From Acarospora socialis (taxonomy: Eukaryota > Ascomycota > Lecanoromycetes > Acarosporales > Acarosporaceae), in contig JAMYGW020000013.1 of NCBI GenBank assembly GCA_025617375.2, forward strand, positions 434,001-498,000: DNA of 64,000 nt, given 5' to 3'. Of the stretch, positions 39,241 through 50,128 are shown piece by piece. Each line of letters begins with the position of its first letter. Positions within the stretch are counted from its first letter, which is position 1. The position numbers and the translations under genes were made by a program. The notes under the pieces were generated by a model. That model made no database searches. It had not been told where the DNA came from and worked only from the letters and a program-made list of their open reading frames with translations.

Positions 39241-40940
39241 TCAATAGCTCCGCTGTTTCGCGTCCTGAACCAGCACCTTCTCGTCGACGGGGAGATGCTT
39301 CTTCCTGTAGTCCTCGCACTTGACGCTTACAATTGACAGCTTGATGCCGCCCCAGCGTCCCTCCTCGATGATTAGCGCCGTGAGTCGGCCGCCGCTGACG
39401 CAGCCCGAGTCGAGACCTTTGGTGTAGCGCTTAAGTCGTAGGCCGCGTTTGGCGTCGTGGCCGTAGATGACCGTTGAGCGGAAGTGGTGGCGGAGTTTGC
39501 GTTGGTATTTGTTCCAGAGCTGCGGAGCCGCGTTAGCTGATTAGTTGTTGTGCGCAGAGGGAGCGCTCTGGGCGAGGGGTTTTGGTGGGATGAGGGCCAG
39601 GGTTCGCACCTTGGTCCAAGGAATGCCATCTCTTCGCTCGCTCGGTACATGGGTATCGAGGTCTATGGTCCTCATGTTCATCACCGCAAACGGGTCTTGT
39701 TTTTCAAGCTCGACGCCCGGCACCAATCCCGCGTGCACCACGACCACCTCGCCCATCCCACCAATCTCCCCAACTTTCAATATCACCGGACACTTCCTAA
39801 GCCAGTCAACCTGCCGCGCAGTTAATTGCCGTGCCAAGGCCCGATCCCGGTAGTCGCCGTGCGAGAATGACTCTTCACCCATATCGTCGCTGGCCCATTG
39901 CGGGTCTTCGTCCGGACCCTGAAGCGGGAGCTGCTTGGAGTGGAGGTCGCGGTAGGCGAGAAGCACCCTATCTTCGTGGTTGCCGCGCACGCAGGATGCG
40001 CCTATTTCATGGCCGAAATCGACCACGCCAGGCGAATCTGGGCCTTTAGAGATCATGTCGCCGGCGAATATAAGGTGGTCGTTCCTAGGGTGGAAGCGAA
40101 CTTTGTCGAGGAGCGAGAACACTTGGACGTTGTGTTAGCAACGTGAACGTATAGTCCTGGGAACGTCTCAATGTTTTATCGTTACTGGAACTTACACTCG
40201 TGCTTGCAACCGTGAACATCTCCCACAATAACTAATCGCTTCCCAGTCCGCCCAGATTCTACTCCCGGTACTAATCGTCTGTCTAGCGTCTTCAACTGCA
40301 CCATGTCGGTGAACACAAGCCCCTTGTTACTTCCAAACCAGCCCTTCCCCGTCTTGATCCTGCCATCCAAGCTTTCGCTGAGTAGAAGATGCTCCTCCCA
40401 TTGGGGCTCCAGATACCACTTCCAGCTCAACCAGCACGCGCCCACTAGCAAAAGGTATACCAGCAGGTACCGCTGAAATCGATAGGCGGTCATGGCGTGC
40501 TTCCAACGGGACCGATTACTACGGTCGGGTGAAGGTGATTTCGTCTGACCATACTTCGGGTTCGTGCGCCACTCGTTCTTCACCAAGTCTATCAGCGGCC
40601 GCGGGGGCCGAGTGCGGTAGAAGGATCTCGAGGTGTAGTAAGGTAATTCTTCAGACGCCATATCGTCCCCTGCCTGGTAATTCTCGGGCCGGAACAGCTC
40701 ATCCATCTCTTGCCGTGGCGAGTCCGTTCGTTGTTCGTGCACGTAAAATCCACCCGAATAAGGTGATTTCTCATCCGAGGCTGTTTTGCTGTTGGATCGA
40801 TACCGTGTCGGCGAATTCGGTAAGGGCATCACCCGCGGACCCGTTGAGGCGCATTGTGGCATGTCTTGTTCGAGGAGTCTCAAAGGAGACGCAACATTGC
40901 GATAATACGGAATGTCGTCCTTGGGCAGTCTTTCTTCCAT
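39241..40940 (-). CDS. PPN2: Ppn2-like vacuolar metallophosphatase
   Basis: Three exons (40940-40196, 40121-39610, 39519-39241) encode 511 residues. The cytosolic N-terminus (~155 residues) is followed by one membrane anchor (YLLVYLLLVGACWLSW), giving a type II vacuolar protein. The calcineurin-like fold has all metal-site motifs: GDVHGCKHE, FAGDMISKGPDS, CVRGNHEDR, VVHAGLVPG and VIYGHDAKRGL, followed by YTKGLDSGCVSGGRL. These match the S. cerevisiae Zn-dependent endopolyphosphatase Ppn2 and the bacterial ApaH/PrpE-like group. Polyphosphate cleavage is therefore likely but inferred. The first intron uses the consensus donor GTAAGT. Confidence 0.9.
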
Positions 40941-41434
40941 CGTTCGTTCTACAATGCCAAGAAGAAGCTAGAGGGCTTGGTATGTGAGATTGGACGCATT
41001 CAGCCAACGATTGCTCAGCCAATGATGATAAGCATAGGAGAAGATAGAGAAGCACGTATGTAGAGAATTAAAAGAAGGAAATAAACTCCTGCTATGATAA
41101 TTGTACCTCTTGCGCCGTAACCAAGATTCAGCGTCATTGATCGCCAGAAAGGATGAAAGATTCATGCTGTACGACTTTTGGTTCTATCAATAGTGGACCG
41201 TGCCTCCTCTATAAGGTTAGGCTTTCCTCAGGGCTATCCAATCACACCTCAACGGGAGCAAGGACGACCCGCTTTAACCGACTAAGGGACAGCCTTACCG
41301 TTACAAGACGAACCCTCAGGCGAGGCAGCTCGTTCCAGCTTGTTGAGCTTAAAGACCCGCTAAGCAGTTCAGGCACAGTAGCAGATAGTAAGCTCAACAC
41401 TCCATGGCGTAGCATGTCTAGATAGATTCTCGCT
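40941..41434. other. Intergenic: PPN2 promoter and TCD 3' flank
   Basis: About 490 bp with no supported feature. Confidence 0.45.
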
Positions 41435-43142
41435 TCATCTATACCGCTCATACGCCTCCTCCTCTTTCAATCTTTGCTGAACAATCTCCACTACGTATCT
41501 ATCATACATATCCTCCACCCGAGTGCCTTTCTTCAGAACCTCCCGTTCATGATGCACTGCCTCCTCCTTCGTCACGCACACCAAGTCCCTCAGTCTAAGC
41601 TTCGAGCTCTTTTGCCCTTCCCAACGCTTATCCGCGGCATATCCATCTTCGGGAGGCTGCCATCGCACAAGAGTGAGCCGTGTAGGCAGCCCGCTGACAA
41701 CGCTTTTGCCCCTGTAGACCTCTTCAATCAAGTACCCAACGTCGTCCTTCGTAACCGGTATCTTCAGTCCCTTCTCGTCCTCTCCAGCGGCCTTGGCTAG
41801 CCGTTGCTCTGAATTCTGCAAGTTGCCTAGTATACTGTCATACATCTTGTCCCGTCCCTTGCTCGGCACATACTCGTGCGGATAGCTAGTGAGTTCCAAA
41901 ATGACATGACTGGCAGCGGCGTATCCAAATACCGCCGGCATGGTCCCGAGTACAGGGAGAATTCTGATCCGGAAGTCGGGAAGAACGCCGAGTTCGTTGA
42001 CTTTGCCTTTCGCAAACTCCTCGTCCGATAACGGTAACAACTCCGCCTTGCCTAGCCCAGGTTTCTCCGTCGAGTAAACGACTGGTATACCCTCGGTGAC
42101 ACCCAGAGCCCGTAGTCTTCTCCTAGTCGACCGTGACAAAGGATCCTCCATGCTCGACGAGATATCTCCAATGAAGACGTTCGTTGGGTCAGATTTGCAC
42201 CCCGCTCCCATTGATGATATGACCGGTAGCGAATGCTGATGGCAATACTTCAACAGCACAACCTTGCTGTCAATATTGTCAATAGCGTCGATTATGTAGT
42301 CGGGTCGCCGTCCATCCCAAGCCTCCAATTGCACCGAAGCAACCCTTCCACTGAACAACTCGTTTCGACAGTCAAACTTCACCCAAGGCGTCACCTGCTC
42401 CAATCTCTTTCTGATACAATGAACCTTTGGGGTGCCCACATCCGCGAGGGTCGCCACCGCATGGCGGTTGAGTGAGGAGAGTGTCACCTGGTCAAAATCG
42501 ATGAGTCTGATTTTCGAAACTCCGGAGCGTGCAAGTGCAGAGGTAGCATGCGAGCCAACACCACCACATCCGATCACCACCACGAAGGCTGTCCTGAGCC
42601 TGGCCAGACCCTCGTCGGTTAAGAAGACACGGTTGCGAGCAAGCTGTTCGAGGATGAGATCTGTGTATGAAAGTCAGTACAACATACGTATTAAATAATC
42701 CTTGCGGCTAATGTACCCTCATCGTAATCTCCCTGTCGAGCCCTAAGCGCCAGAGCAGCACTACGCTGGTCTTCTGTCATAGAACTTGGTATTTTAGATG
42801 CGGCACCGTAATCTGTAAGCTTCACTTGAGCTGTTCAGCATGCGCCTTACAAGAGCCATCTAGGGTACTACTAATCTCAAAGAGTCTTACCCCGTTCGCA
42901 TTTCCCTTCTCATCAAAGCCGGGTATCGAAGCTTTCAGGTCTTCGACTGCAATCTGCCGCCGTAAAGCCTGTATGCCAAATATCGCACCGGCGACTGCTA
43001 CACCGGATAGTAAGGCTGTCCCAACCAGCTGTGCATTGTGGGAAGAGGCCTGCCGCTGCAGCCACGAGGACATGGTCTCTGGTTGTTCGTCCTCCACCGC
43101 AAATCGTACTGTCTTCCTCCGTCTATCGTTTCGCCTTGCCAT
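41435..43142 (-). CDS. TCD1: tRNA threonylcarbamoyladenosine dehydratase (TCD1/TCD2 type)
   Basis: Three exons (43142-42891, 42819-42717, 42660-41435) encode 526 residues. This E1-like, ATP-dependent enzyme cyclises t6A37 of ANN-decoding tRNAs to ct6A. A basic N-terminus and one membrane segment (GTALLSGVAVAGAIFGIQAL) agree with the outer-mitochondrial-membrane location of the yeast enzymes. The ThiF/E1 core has VIGCGGVGSHATSALARSG, RLIDFDQVTLSSLNRHA and YIIDAIDNIDSKVVLLKYC, then SSMGAGCKSDPT. The C-terminal domain is family-specific (DDVGYLIEEVYRGKS). Exon 2 needs the GAAG acceptor at 42820; the nearby CAG acceptor would run into a stop. Yeast has two paralogues; which one this matches was not determined. 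Confidence 0.91.
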
Positions 43143-44492
43143 GGCACAAGTGGAGAGCTAAGGTATACATACTGATTGATGGTAACCAAGCTTTGCAATA
43201 ATACTGAGGATATGTTTGCTGTCCAATAAATACAGATTTATAGCTCCGTAAGGTTGGACATAATATGGGATACGCTAAGGTCCATCCCTGTAGCTAGCTT
43301 GCTTCTAAGAAACGTCCGTCGTGTGTTTCTCTAACTTCATCATATCCAAGAATCGCAGGTGAGTTATCGATGATCAAAGCTCCACCAAGATCCTCAGATA
43401 AACCAGCCACTGATGTCAAACCCAACAGAACTCTCAATGAAGATACCCCTCACCAGAGCTACCACGACTCGTCCGAGCCGACGACTCAATTACCGGCTCT
43501 GGACGACAATGACTGAGCAACGTGAACAGAAATCTTAGAGATATACTCTGCTGGTTCTGGATCTCTCAATACATTCCCATGTCCTCATCCATCGCCTTCG
43601 CTGATCTCTGCACCAAACCTGTGGTTTCACAATCTCGGACTGGAGCATGGAAGGCGTGATGCTGCCATGACGATACCAGCACGTTCGGAGGTCCCTTGCT
43701 GCCTTATCACAGACTCCTCGCCGACCACGCAAGTCAGGGTCAGGGGTGGGTATATTTATGGTACTTGTCCGTCCGCCAGGCTCTGTGGTGGGGTGGCGAA
43801 GAAGGATACCGGTGATGGCGTGATCTTGTAGTTTTCAATCGGATGCTAGAGCTCCGTAAGTGTTCACCGAGTCTGGATTCTGTCATTATATGCTGAGGTG
43901 TGATAGGTCTTGTATGCCCACTTTTGGGAGCGTCGAAGCCCCGTGTTGGGTGCATAAGGTCGGCAGGAGGTCATGGGGGTCCGGCAGGAGAAGAAGATGA
44001 AAGGCCCGGTGATGAGTACATGTGTCAAAAGCCAAAGTCTTAGGGCAGCCTGCCGGTGCTTTGTTGCATGGCAAGGTTGCCAATGAGAACTCGAGAGCTA
44101 ATCTGAGGGCCTTTCGAAGAGTTTGAGTTCATTGCTACAACAGTCTCTGCGGGCTTGTACGATGTAGTGTACATTGAGCTATACCAATTTCTATATCTAA
44201 CAGTATCTAGCTTTCCCTCCCAAGAAACTTTATCTATACATACTCTGTCGCAAATTACCAAGTGGAATTCCTTATGGTGACCTCAATTATTCGCTGTCAT
44301 GGAGCTACATGTACGATCATGACATAAATGACAACAACACCCAACCAACACCGTCGCTATGAGGATCGTGCACGGGCGTTGTAGTGGTGGTTCGTAAGCA
44401 AAAACTGGGACGCTATAGTAAGGTAAGGTCTGCCTCGTCGCCTCCATCCGAGGGTAGTCCAATTTGGCCATGGGATTATTGCTGAAGGTTCT
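43143..44492. other. Intergenic region, 1.3 kb
   Basis: Between the TCD promoter side and the 3' end of the patatin gene. A copy of the dispersed motif is at 44418-44429. No gene recognised. Confidence 0.5.
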
Positions 44493-46384
44493 TTAGTGTG
44501 GGTAAATCTTGCCTTGATCGAGCCAGAAGTCAATCGTCTCTCCGTGCAGTCCGTCGTTGGTAGGATTTCGGTGGTTTTCATGGAGATGCTGTCGAAGCAG
44601 AGCGCGAGTCGCATGTACATATCGATTACCCAGGTTGCATTCAGGAAGTCTACAGCAGTACTCGACGCCGAAGCAAAATCGCTCCCATCGGTCCAAGTAA
44701 TCTTGCTGCGCGCGGCGTCTCCTGCGTGCGACAAGAATCCTAGCACAGTCACCAATTTGGTTCTTCACCTCGTCTGTGTCTAGATAGGCATCGGTGGCGT
44801 TTTTGATCTTTTCCAGGGTGATATGCCGGTCTCGTTTCGTCTTGAACTCATCAAATTTCATGGACCCGAGGCCCCTTTCGACGTTAAGACGGAAGTATGG
44901 GACTTTGTCATCCGTAAGTCTTAATACCGTAGTGTGAGTGTGTTCTGAGTCTGTGGCCCATTTCTTAGCAATGTTGGCGTAAGCGTAGTACATTTGCAGT
45001 CCGGCCCCGCGTAGAGGCTCAAACTCGGTGGGTTTTCCTGTGCCAATGCTGACCAGCGCACCAAGCGCGGTATCGCGGTCGCTATTCATCATCTTTACTT
45101 CTCCGTAAGCTTCTTCACTGGGATTATTCGCGCCAAAGCCTCCGTCGATGAATTCGAATTCATCTTTACTCCCGATCTTCACCGACTTGAAGTAGAAGGG
45201 AGCAGCTGATGTCGCCCTGGCAACATCCCGTATAGGGTAGTTGTCAGGATGACCTGGGTTCCTCTCAAGAGGATTGATACCAGGCCCTTTGATGTGCCGG
45301 TATGTCCGAAAGAGGTAAGGTACTCGTACGCCTCGGAGGAAGAACTTTTGCCATGCAACAACAATCCTATGTTCAATCAGAGCGAGTTCGTGCCTGGCCT
45401 GAGGAGGTGCATCACGTACGTCCGACACATCTCTTCGTTTGCAGGAAACATGGCCACCGCGGCTGGCGGCATACTTCTCCTTTGCAAGACCTCTTCGATA
45501 ACACCTTCCAGGGTGCGAGAATCGTATTTGTCCCTGGGCCACCACAGAATAGAACGGATATGACCTGTCCGTGGTCGACCAAATACCCTCTTAGCAAGGG
45601 TTTCATATTCTGTGATGCAATCGTCTACTTTCATTCGAAGGCGACCTAACATGATAGCGATGAGCCTGAAGAGGTGGTCAATAACCTTTCAAACTAGGTA
45701 ACATACTCACGCTATCTTACCCTCCAGTGCTAGTCCCAGCCATATAATCGAAATAATGACAAGGGAGATAATTGGAGGACGGAGAGGTAGCGCCTAGTGA
45801 TGGCATCTCTTGCGTTTGGCTGTGCGAAGCAGAAGTGCTGACAGAACCATTCTGGCCCACCTGAGCCTCCAAAGGCGAGGTGCTGGAACACGCAGCCGGG
45901 GATTCTTGCTCACTTCGCGCAATGGCGACCATGAGGGCCTGTAAGATGAGGAGACTTGAGTAGCCTCGGACACCGCCTCCATCTGACCTACTATCAGTAC
46001 CACTCTATCACTCTGGCAGTCGCTTGAGACGGGTTGGGACTAACCCAAGGTCAACAGCATTTTCTGCTCCCAGGGATTGTCATGGCCGGACGGATCTGGT
46101 GCTGCGTGCAGTAACGGTGATCTCGATAGTCGTGTCTCATTAGTTGTTAAGCTGGGCTGGTTTGGCTGTCCTGGAGTGGAGACTCCTGTCGCGATGTTGC
46201 TAACGGTCGGATGCGATTCGAAATGCGGACTTCCCTTTGGGCGAGCACCAACAAAAGAGTCATGCTGCTTGGTATGCAAAGATGGTACAGGATCCGATGG
46301 AGGATCAATATGTACGTTATCCCACTGAGTAACTCTTCTCCAGTCACCAGATGGTGCTGGATCTGGTCTTGAACTCGAGAGCAT
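44493..46384 (-). CDS. Patatin-like phospholipase with C-terminal C2H2-like tail
   Basis: Four exons (46384-46045, 45982-45721, 45665-45420, 45366-44493) encode 573 residues. The lipase has the glycine-rich oxyanion motif DGGGVRGYSS (rebuilt across intron 1, residue ~114), the nucleophile elbow GTSTGG (residue ~200, interrupted by intron 2) and the catalytic-dyad Asp in FIDGGFGANNPS. It should hydrolyse acyl groups from phospho- or neutral lipids. The N-terminal 110 residues are polar and probably disordered. After the catalytic domain a basic stretch (ARILVARRRRRAQQDYLDRW) leads to a Cys/His pattern C-x4-C...H-x4-H resembling a degenerate zinc finger. No signal peptide is seen. Confidence 0.9.
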
Positions 46385-47381
46385 TTACAGGAGCGCGGCC
46401 AATGGCATAAAAAGCTAAAGCACCAATTTAAAGACAGGTCAGAGGTAGCGACAAGACAACATTGACACCTCAAAAAGACTCCCTGACTATCAGGCAACCT
46501 ATCCTGCAGCGGGCTGCATTGGACTCCCAAAGCTCCAGCCTCCACGAGGCTGCCAACTCGAGGTGAAGACAGAGCAGAGGTGCGCCATCTCCTTACCCAC
46601 AAATGAGGAGCCGCGTCAGAGAACCTCGGCCGTGTGTGATGACAAAGCCCTAACGATGCAGATCGGAAGGCTTGAGTGATAACTTATGGTTATTGACGTT
46701 GACCAAACAGGACTAAGCTAACAAGGTCTGCCATCGCACATAGTCAGTCATGGTGATGGAGAGCAAAAGTGCTAAGGCTGCGTACAGTAGCCAGCAAAAT
46801 CCAGTCGTCCGTAGCCTGGTGAGCAGCCCCAACCCGTTACACTTAGTCCAGTGCCACGAGCATGATCTATAGCCACAGACAGAATTTTCTCCGAATTCAA
46901 TATGTGGCTCGTAATAATAGGCTCACAAAGATGAGAAGCAACATTGGTGGGGGTTGTACCATAATACTTGCATAAGAGGATTACCTATCTGCGCCCACCT
47001 TTCAGCTAGGGCTCAGGAGCCTAAAAGAGCGATGAGATGACCGGATGAGGCTAATTTAGACGAGAGTCATGCAATCGCTGGAGTGGGTGCGGTGGAGAAA
47101 TGCGTAACTGGTTCCTGGCTGTACATACTTTGTAACGCTCACGGCGGGTTGGTGGAGCCACCCTGGCGGTATTGAGGCGGGAGCCCCAACTCATCCGCGG
47201 GCTATCACTGTGTCAGGGCATTACGGACAACCCTTTTATTACGTCTTTTTGTCGGCCGGTTCGAGATTAAACATTGCTGATATGCTAGCATAATAGATGC
47301 CATGAGGAAGCATACACAAGGAAGCATGAGTAAGCATGCGGACCAAATCTCATGCACATATAGCATATCTCAGAAAATATA
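46385..47381. other. Gene-free flank of the repeat-rich interval
   Basis: About 1 kb with no protein-like open frame and no RNA gene. It is AT-richer than the coding neighbourhood and probably includes the patatin promoter at its left end. Confidence 0.45.
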
Positions 47382-47570
47382 TGGGTTAAAGACTAAGTTG
47401 GTCCATGCGACTTTTCACACCAGAATCTGGCCCCCAAACCCGGTATTTTTCATATACCCTGATACCTAACCACCTAACCTAACCAACCTAGCACTAACCC
47501 AAACCACTGCAATATATCGACCAGCGAAGTCTTTTATGAAGTCGCGTGGACCAACTTAGTCTCATACCCA
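47382..47570. mobile_element. MITE-like inverted-repeat element, 189 bp
   Basis: The ends form a 32-bp terminal inverted repeat (47382-47413 and 47539-47570) with 28 of 32 positions matching. The core of 24 bases (AGACTAAGTTGGTCC...) has a single C/T difference. The interior has no coding capacity. The flanks are AT-rich (AAAATATA and AATTATATA), so a short TA-type target duplication is possible but not certain. Size and structure fit a non-autonomous DNA transposon. Confidence 0.65.
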
Positions 47571-48109
47571 AATTATATACTAGCATTGTAAGTAACAAAA
47601 CACAGCCACGGGTTGAACATTTGCGTTATGGCCCAGGCTAGGTGACAGAGAAGGTGGCAGGCTCCAGCGTAGGGTTTCTAACCGAAGGCAACTTCAGAAG
47701 TCAACTTCGGAAGGCACTAGGCAACTTCGATAGGTACCTTATGCATTCTAATGTATCTGGATCGGAGCGGAGTCCATGGGCGGCTACCGCTGTGTCCATA
47801 ACCTATAGTTGTCAGCGGTTTACTAATAAGCTGAGTATCGTGACGTGTTAGGAAGCCTCAGAACGGACTCTCATTGCCTACCGTTGATGCACACCAGTAC
47901 TCGTGATTGGTCCATGTGATGGGGTGTATTATCTTACACTCGAAAACACGGCTGCGTCACACAATGCACCTCTGGCGCTCTTAAAAGGGCGATGTCGCCT
48001 CAGGTCGTGCAAGTGACCTGGCAATCTGTTTTCTATTTAATTTTCATGGTCACTCGAGCCATTTACTGAACTTCCGCAACGGCCTGAAGTCATTCTAGTC
48101 CGTTATATA

Positions 48110-48555
48110 ATGGACCGATCTGTGCTCCGCTGCGCTGATCCTGGAGCAGCGCGCCCTTCAGCTATTGAAGGTGCAGAGCCGTCCAGAGCTGTCTCGAGTC
48201 CGCGTTCGTCGATTTCGTCGAATCGGGACCGAAAGGAACCTCGTGCGATTTTGTACGATCCTTCAGAACGGGCGCTGTCGACTCTTAGCATCACAACGCT
48301 TGAGCGTGAGTGTTGGCCCTCATAGGTTGGGAGAATCGACGCTGATCTCTCACAGAGACCTCGGATAAGTTCGAAGTACGCCTACCTTCGTGGAAGAACC
48401 GAGTCGACATATATGTCGATGAGAAGGCCAAGGAAGGTTTCGTTGCAACGGTACACTTGAATCGACTAGGGTCCGTGAAGAACTGGCAGCGTCGACTACG
48501 GCATAACTATACATCCCTTTACGTCAAGGGAGTCAAGCCTGTAGCCGTGTCATAA
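48110..48555 (+). CDS. Candidate two-exon orphan gene
   Basis: Exons 48110-48305 and 48356-48555 join across a 50-nt intron (GTGAGT donor, CTGAT branch-like site, CACAG acceptor) to give 131 residues. Without splicing the frame stops at once. Exon 1 encodes a Ser/Arg-rich segment ending ILYDPSERALSTLSITTLE. Exon 2 is more globular in appearance: KFEVRLPSWKNRVDIYVDEK, then GFVATVHLNRLG and YTSLYVKGVKPVAVS. A TATATA lies just upstream of the ATG. I recognise no family. It lies between a MITE and a retrotransposon relic, yet is CpG-rich and not decayed by transitions. It may be a lineage-specific gene, or a captured fragment. Confidence 0.42.
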
Positions 48556-48605
48556 ATCAGGACCTTCCCAGGATACGATTTAGTTCTGTTGAACGAGTCG
48601 GTGTT

Positions 48606-48677
48606 GTCATCTTAAAATCGAACGTCATCTTAAAATCGAACGTCATCTTAAAATCGAACGTCATCTTAAAATCGAAC
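48606..48677. repeat. Perfect 18-bp x4 tandem array
   Basis: The unit GTCATCTTAAAATCGAAC is repeated four times without a mismatch (48606-48623, -48641, -48659, -48677). The last unit runs directly into a short direct repeat shared with 49739-49774. Confidence 0.95.
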
Positions 48678-49774
48678 GCTGTGTGCATTTTCTATGTAAG
48701 ACCACTAAGCAATCGAGCGGCTAGACCCAAATCCCAACACACCCCTTGAGTCAAGACGCTGCCGTGACTGCTAGAAAGGGAAACAAACAGCCTGAAAACC
48801 AGGCAACTGGCTATGCCCCGTAGCAACTCTCCGTGTGAACAACACCCAGTGAACAACCCCCTGTGTGCATATCCCGCATGTCAACTAAAGATATAGGGTT
48901 TGAGAATGGGCCCCTTCTTTTTGCCGTCCTTGAGGACTAGCTCTTGGTGTTTCCTCCAGCAGTAGCCCTTCAAATGTCTTGACTTCCTGCAGTGACTGCA
49001 CTTCAGTCTCTTCTTTCTGCTTTGTACTGTCAGCATGACAATATTGTTCTCAAGATTCTCATCATTCTTCATTCTCCGCTCATTCTCTAGTAGCATTTCC
49101 ATTGCTTTTGCTGTTGTTGTGTCATCAGTAGCACTTCAGATTTGTATGAGAGATTGATACTTGACTGACAGACTCATTGACCGACAAAGAAGAATTCATT
49201 CATCATTGTTCATTTGAACATTCATTAGCTTCAAGGACTTTCACACGCATGAACAAGTCAGAAAGAGATTTGATTTCATTGTATCATAGAGTGTAAACTC
49301 ATGAGTCGGACACATGAACTGAGCATTGTACATCAGATTGCAGAAGCTTGCGCAACTTTGTGAGCATCTTGCACTCATTGTTGAACTTCTTCTCTGTCAA
49401 CCTTCTCTTGATTTCAGCAGACAGTGTTGGTGTCATGAAATCTGCTGCTTTCTTTCATTTATCCTTGCTCTGTCACAAATGGGCTTGTATGTTGACGAGC
49501 CACTCCGCAAAGATGTGTTCTGCAAGTCTAAGGATCGTGGACGTGGTGACCTTGGTCATTGTGTGTGTGTTGTAGGGCTAGGACTCAAGATAATGGCGAC
49601 AGTGAGGTAGGAAAGACTTCTCGTAGCCTTGAACGGTAAGACGTGTCGTGGTCTACTAATGGAACAACAAACAAGCAGATTTGGTTGTATTTTACACGCA
49701 ATCCGCGCTCATAAACTGTTGAACAAGTTGAATTTATATTAAAACTAAACGCTGTGTGCGTCTTCTACGTAAGA
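48666..49774 (-). mobile_element. Decayed Ty1/copia retrotransposon fragment
   Basis: The interval is bounded by 36-bp imperfect direct repeats (48666-48701 and 49739-49774). They match at 30 of 36 positions and all six differences are transitions. Inside, on the minus strand, is a gag-like fragment with a CCHC zinc knuckle (see separate entry). No protease, integrase or reverse transcriptase is left, so the element is a short remnant. The direct repeats may be relics of LTR sequence; that is inference. Confidence 0.55.
48881..49436 (-). pseudogene. Gag relic with CCHC zinc knuckle
   Basis: A 73-codon open frame (49102-48881) contains ENERRMKNDENLENN followed by the knuckle CSHCRKSRHLKGYC, exactly C-x2-C-x4-H-x4-C, then a basic tail. 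This order is typical of Ty1/copia Gag. Upstream on the same strand, 49436-49299 is another open fragment (MTPTLSAEIKRRLTEKKFNN). The stretch between them is gag-like but interrupted by stops and frame changes. The protein is broken and no complete frame can be read. Confidence 0.6.
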
Positions 49775-50128
49775 TCCAACACCTTCTCATGTCTGAATAG
49801 TTCGTCTGGGTATCTTGACGGAGTTTGCCAGCGGTGTTTTGACGAGGACAAGCACGGAGTTGATGGCTACCCGAATTTCTGTGTCACTATACGAATCCTG
49901 CAGGAAGACGACCTCTTCAAAAGACATTAAGGGCTGTACGCTCGATATCGTATAGCACAAAGAGAATCAGCTTAGTGAACAAGACTCGCACAGCAAGATT
50001 CGTCAGTCTTTCCTGCGAAGCTCTGGGCTCTGGGCTATGTGATAATAGCTGAAGGTGGGAACAGTAATGTCCCCAAATTTAACCGTTCCGTGTAGCTGTG
50101 AAATGCAAGTCGGGAAATGCAAATTAAA
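49775..50128. other. Intergenic, 3' flank of the acetyltransferase gene
   Basis: About 350 bp with no supported gene. Confidence 0.4.

Noticed and set aside
47255-47275. GGTTCGAGAT resembling a tRNA B box
   Set aside because: No matching A box, acceptor stem or cloverleaf around it.
47465-47505. CCTAACC-like repeats resembling telomeric sequence
   Set aside because: Units are irregular (CACCTAACCTAACCAACC), few, and lie inside the MITE; no true CCCTAA array.
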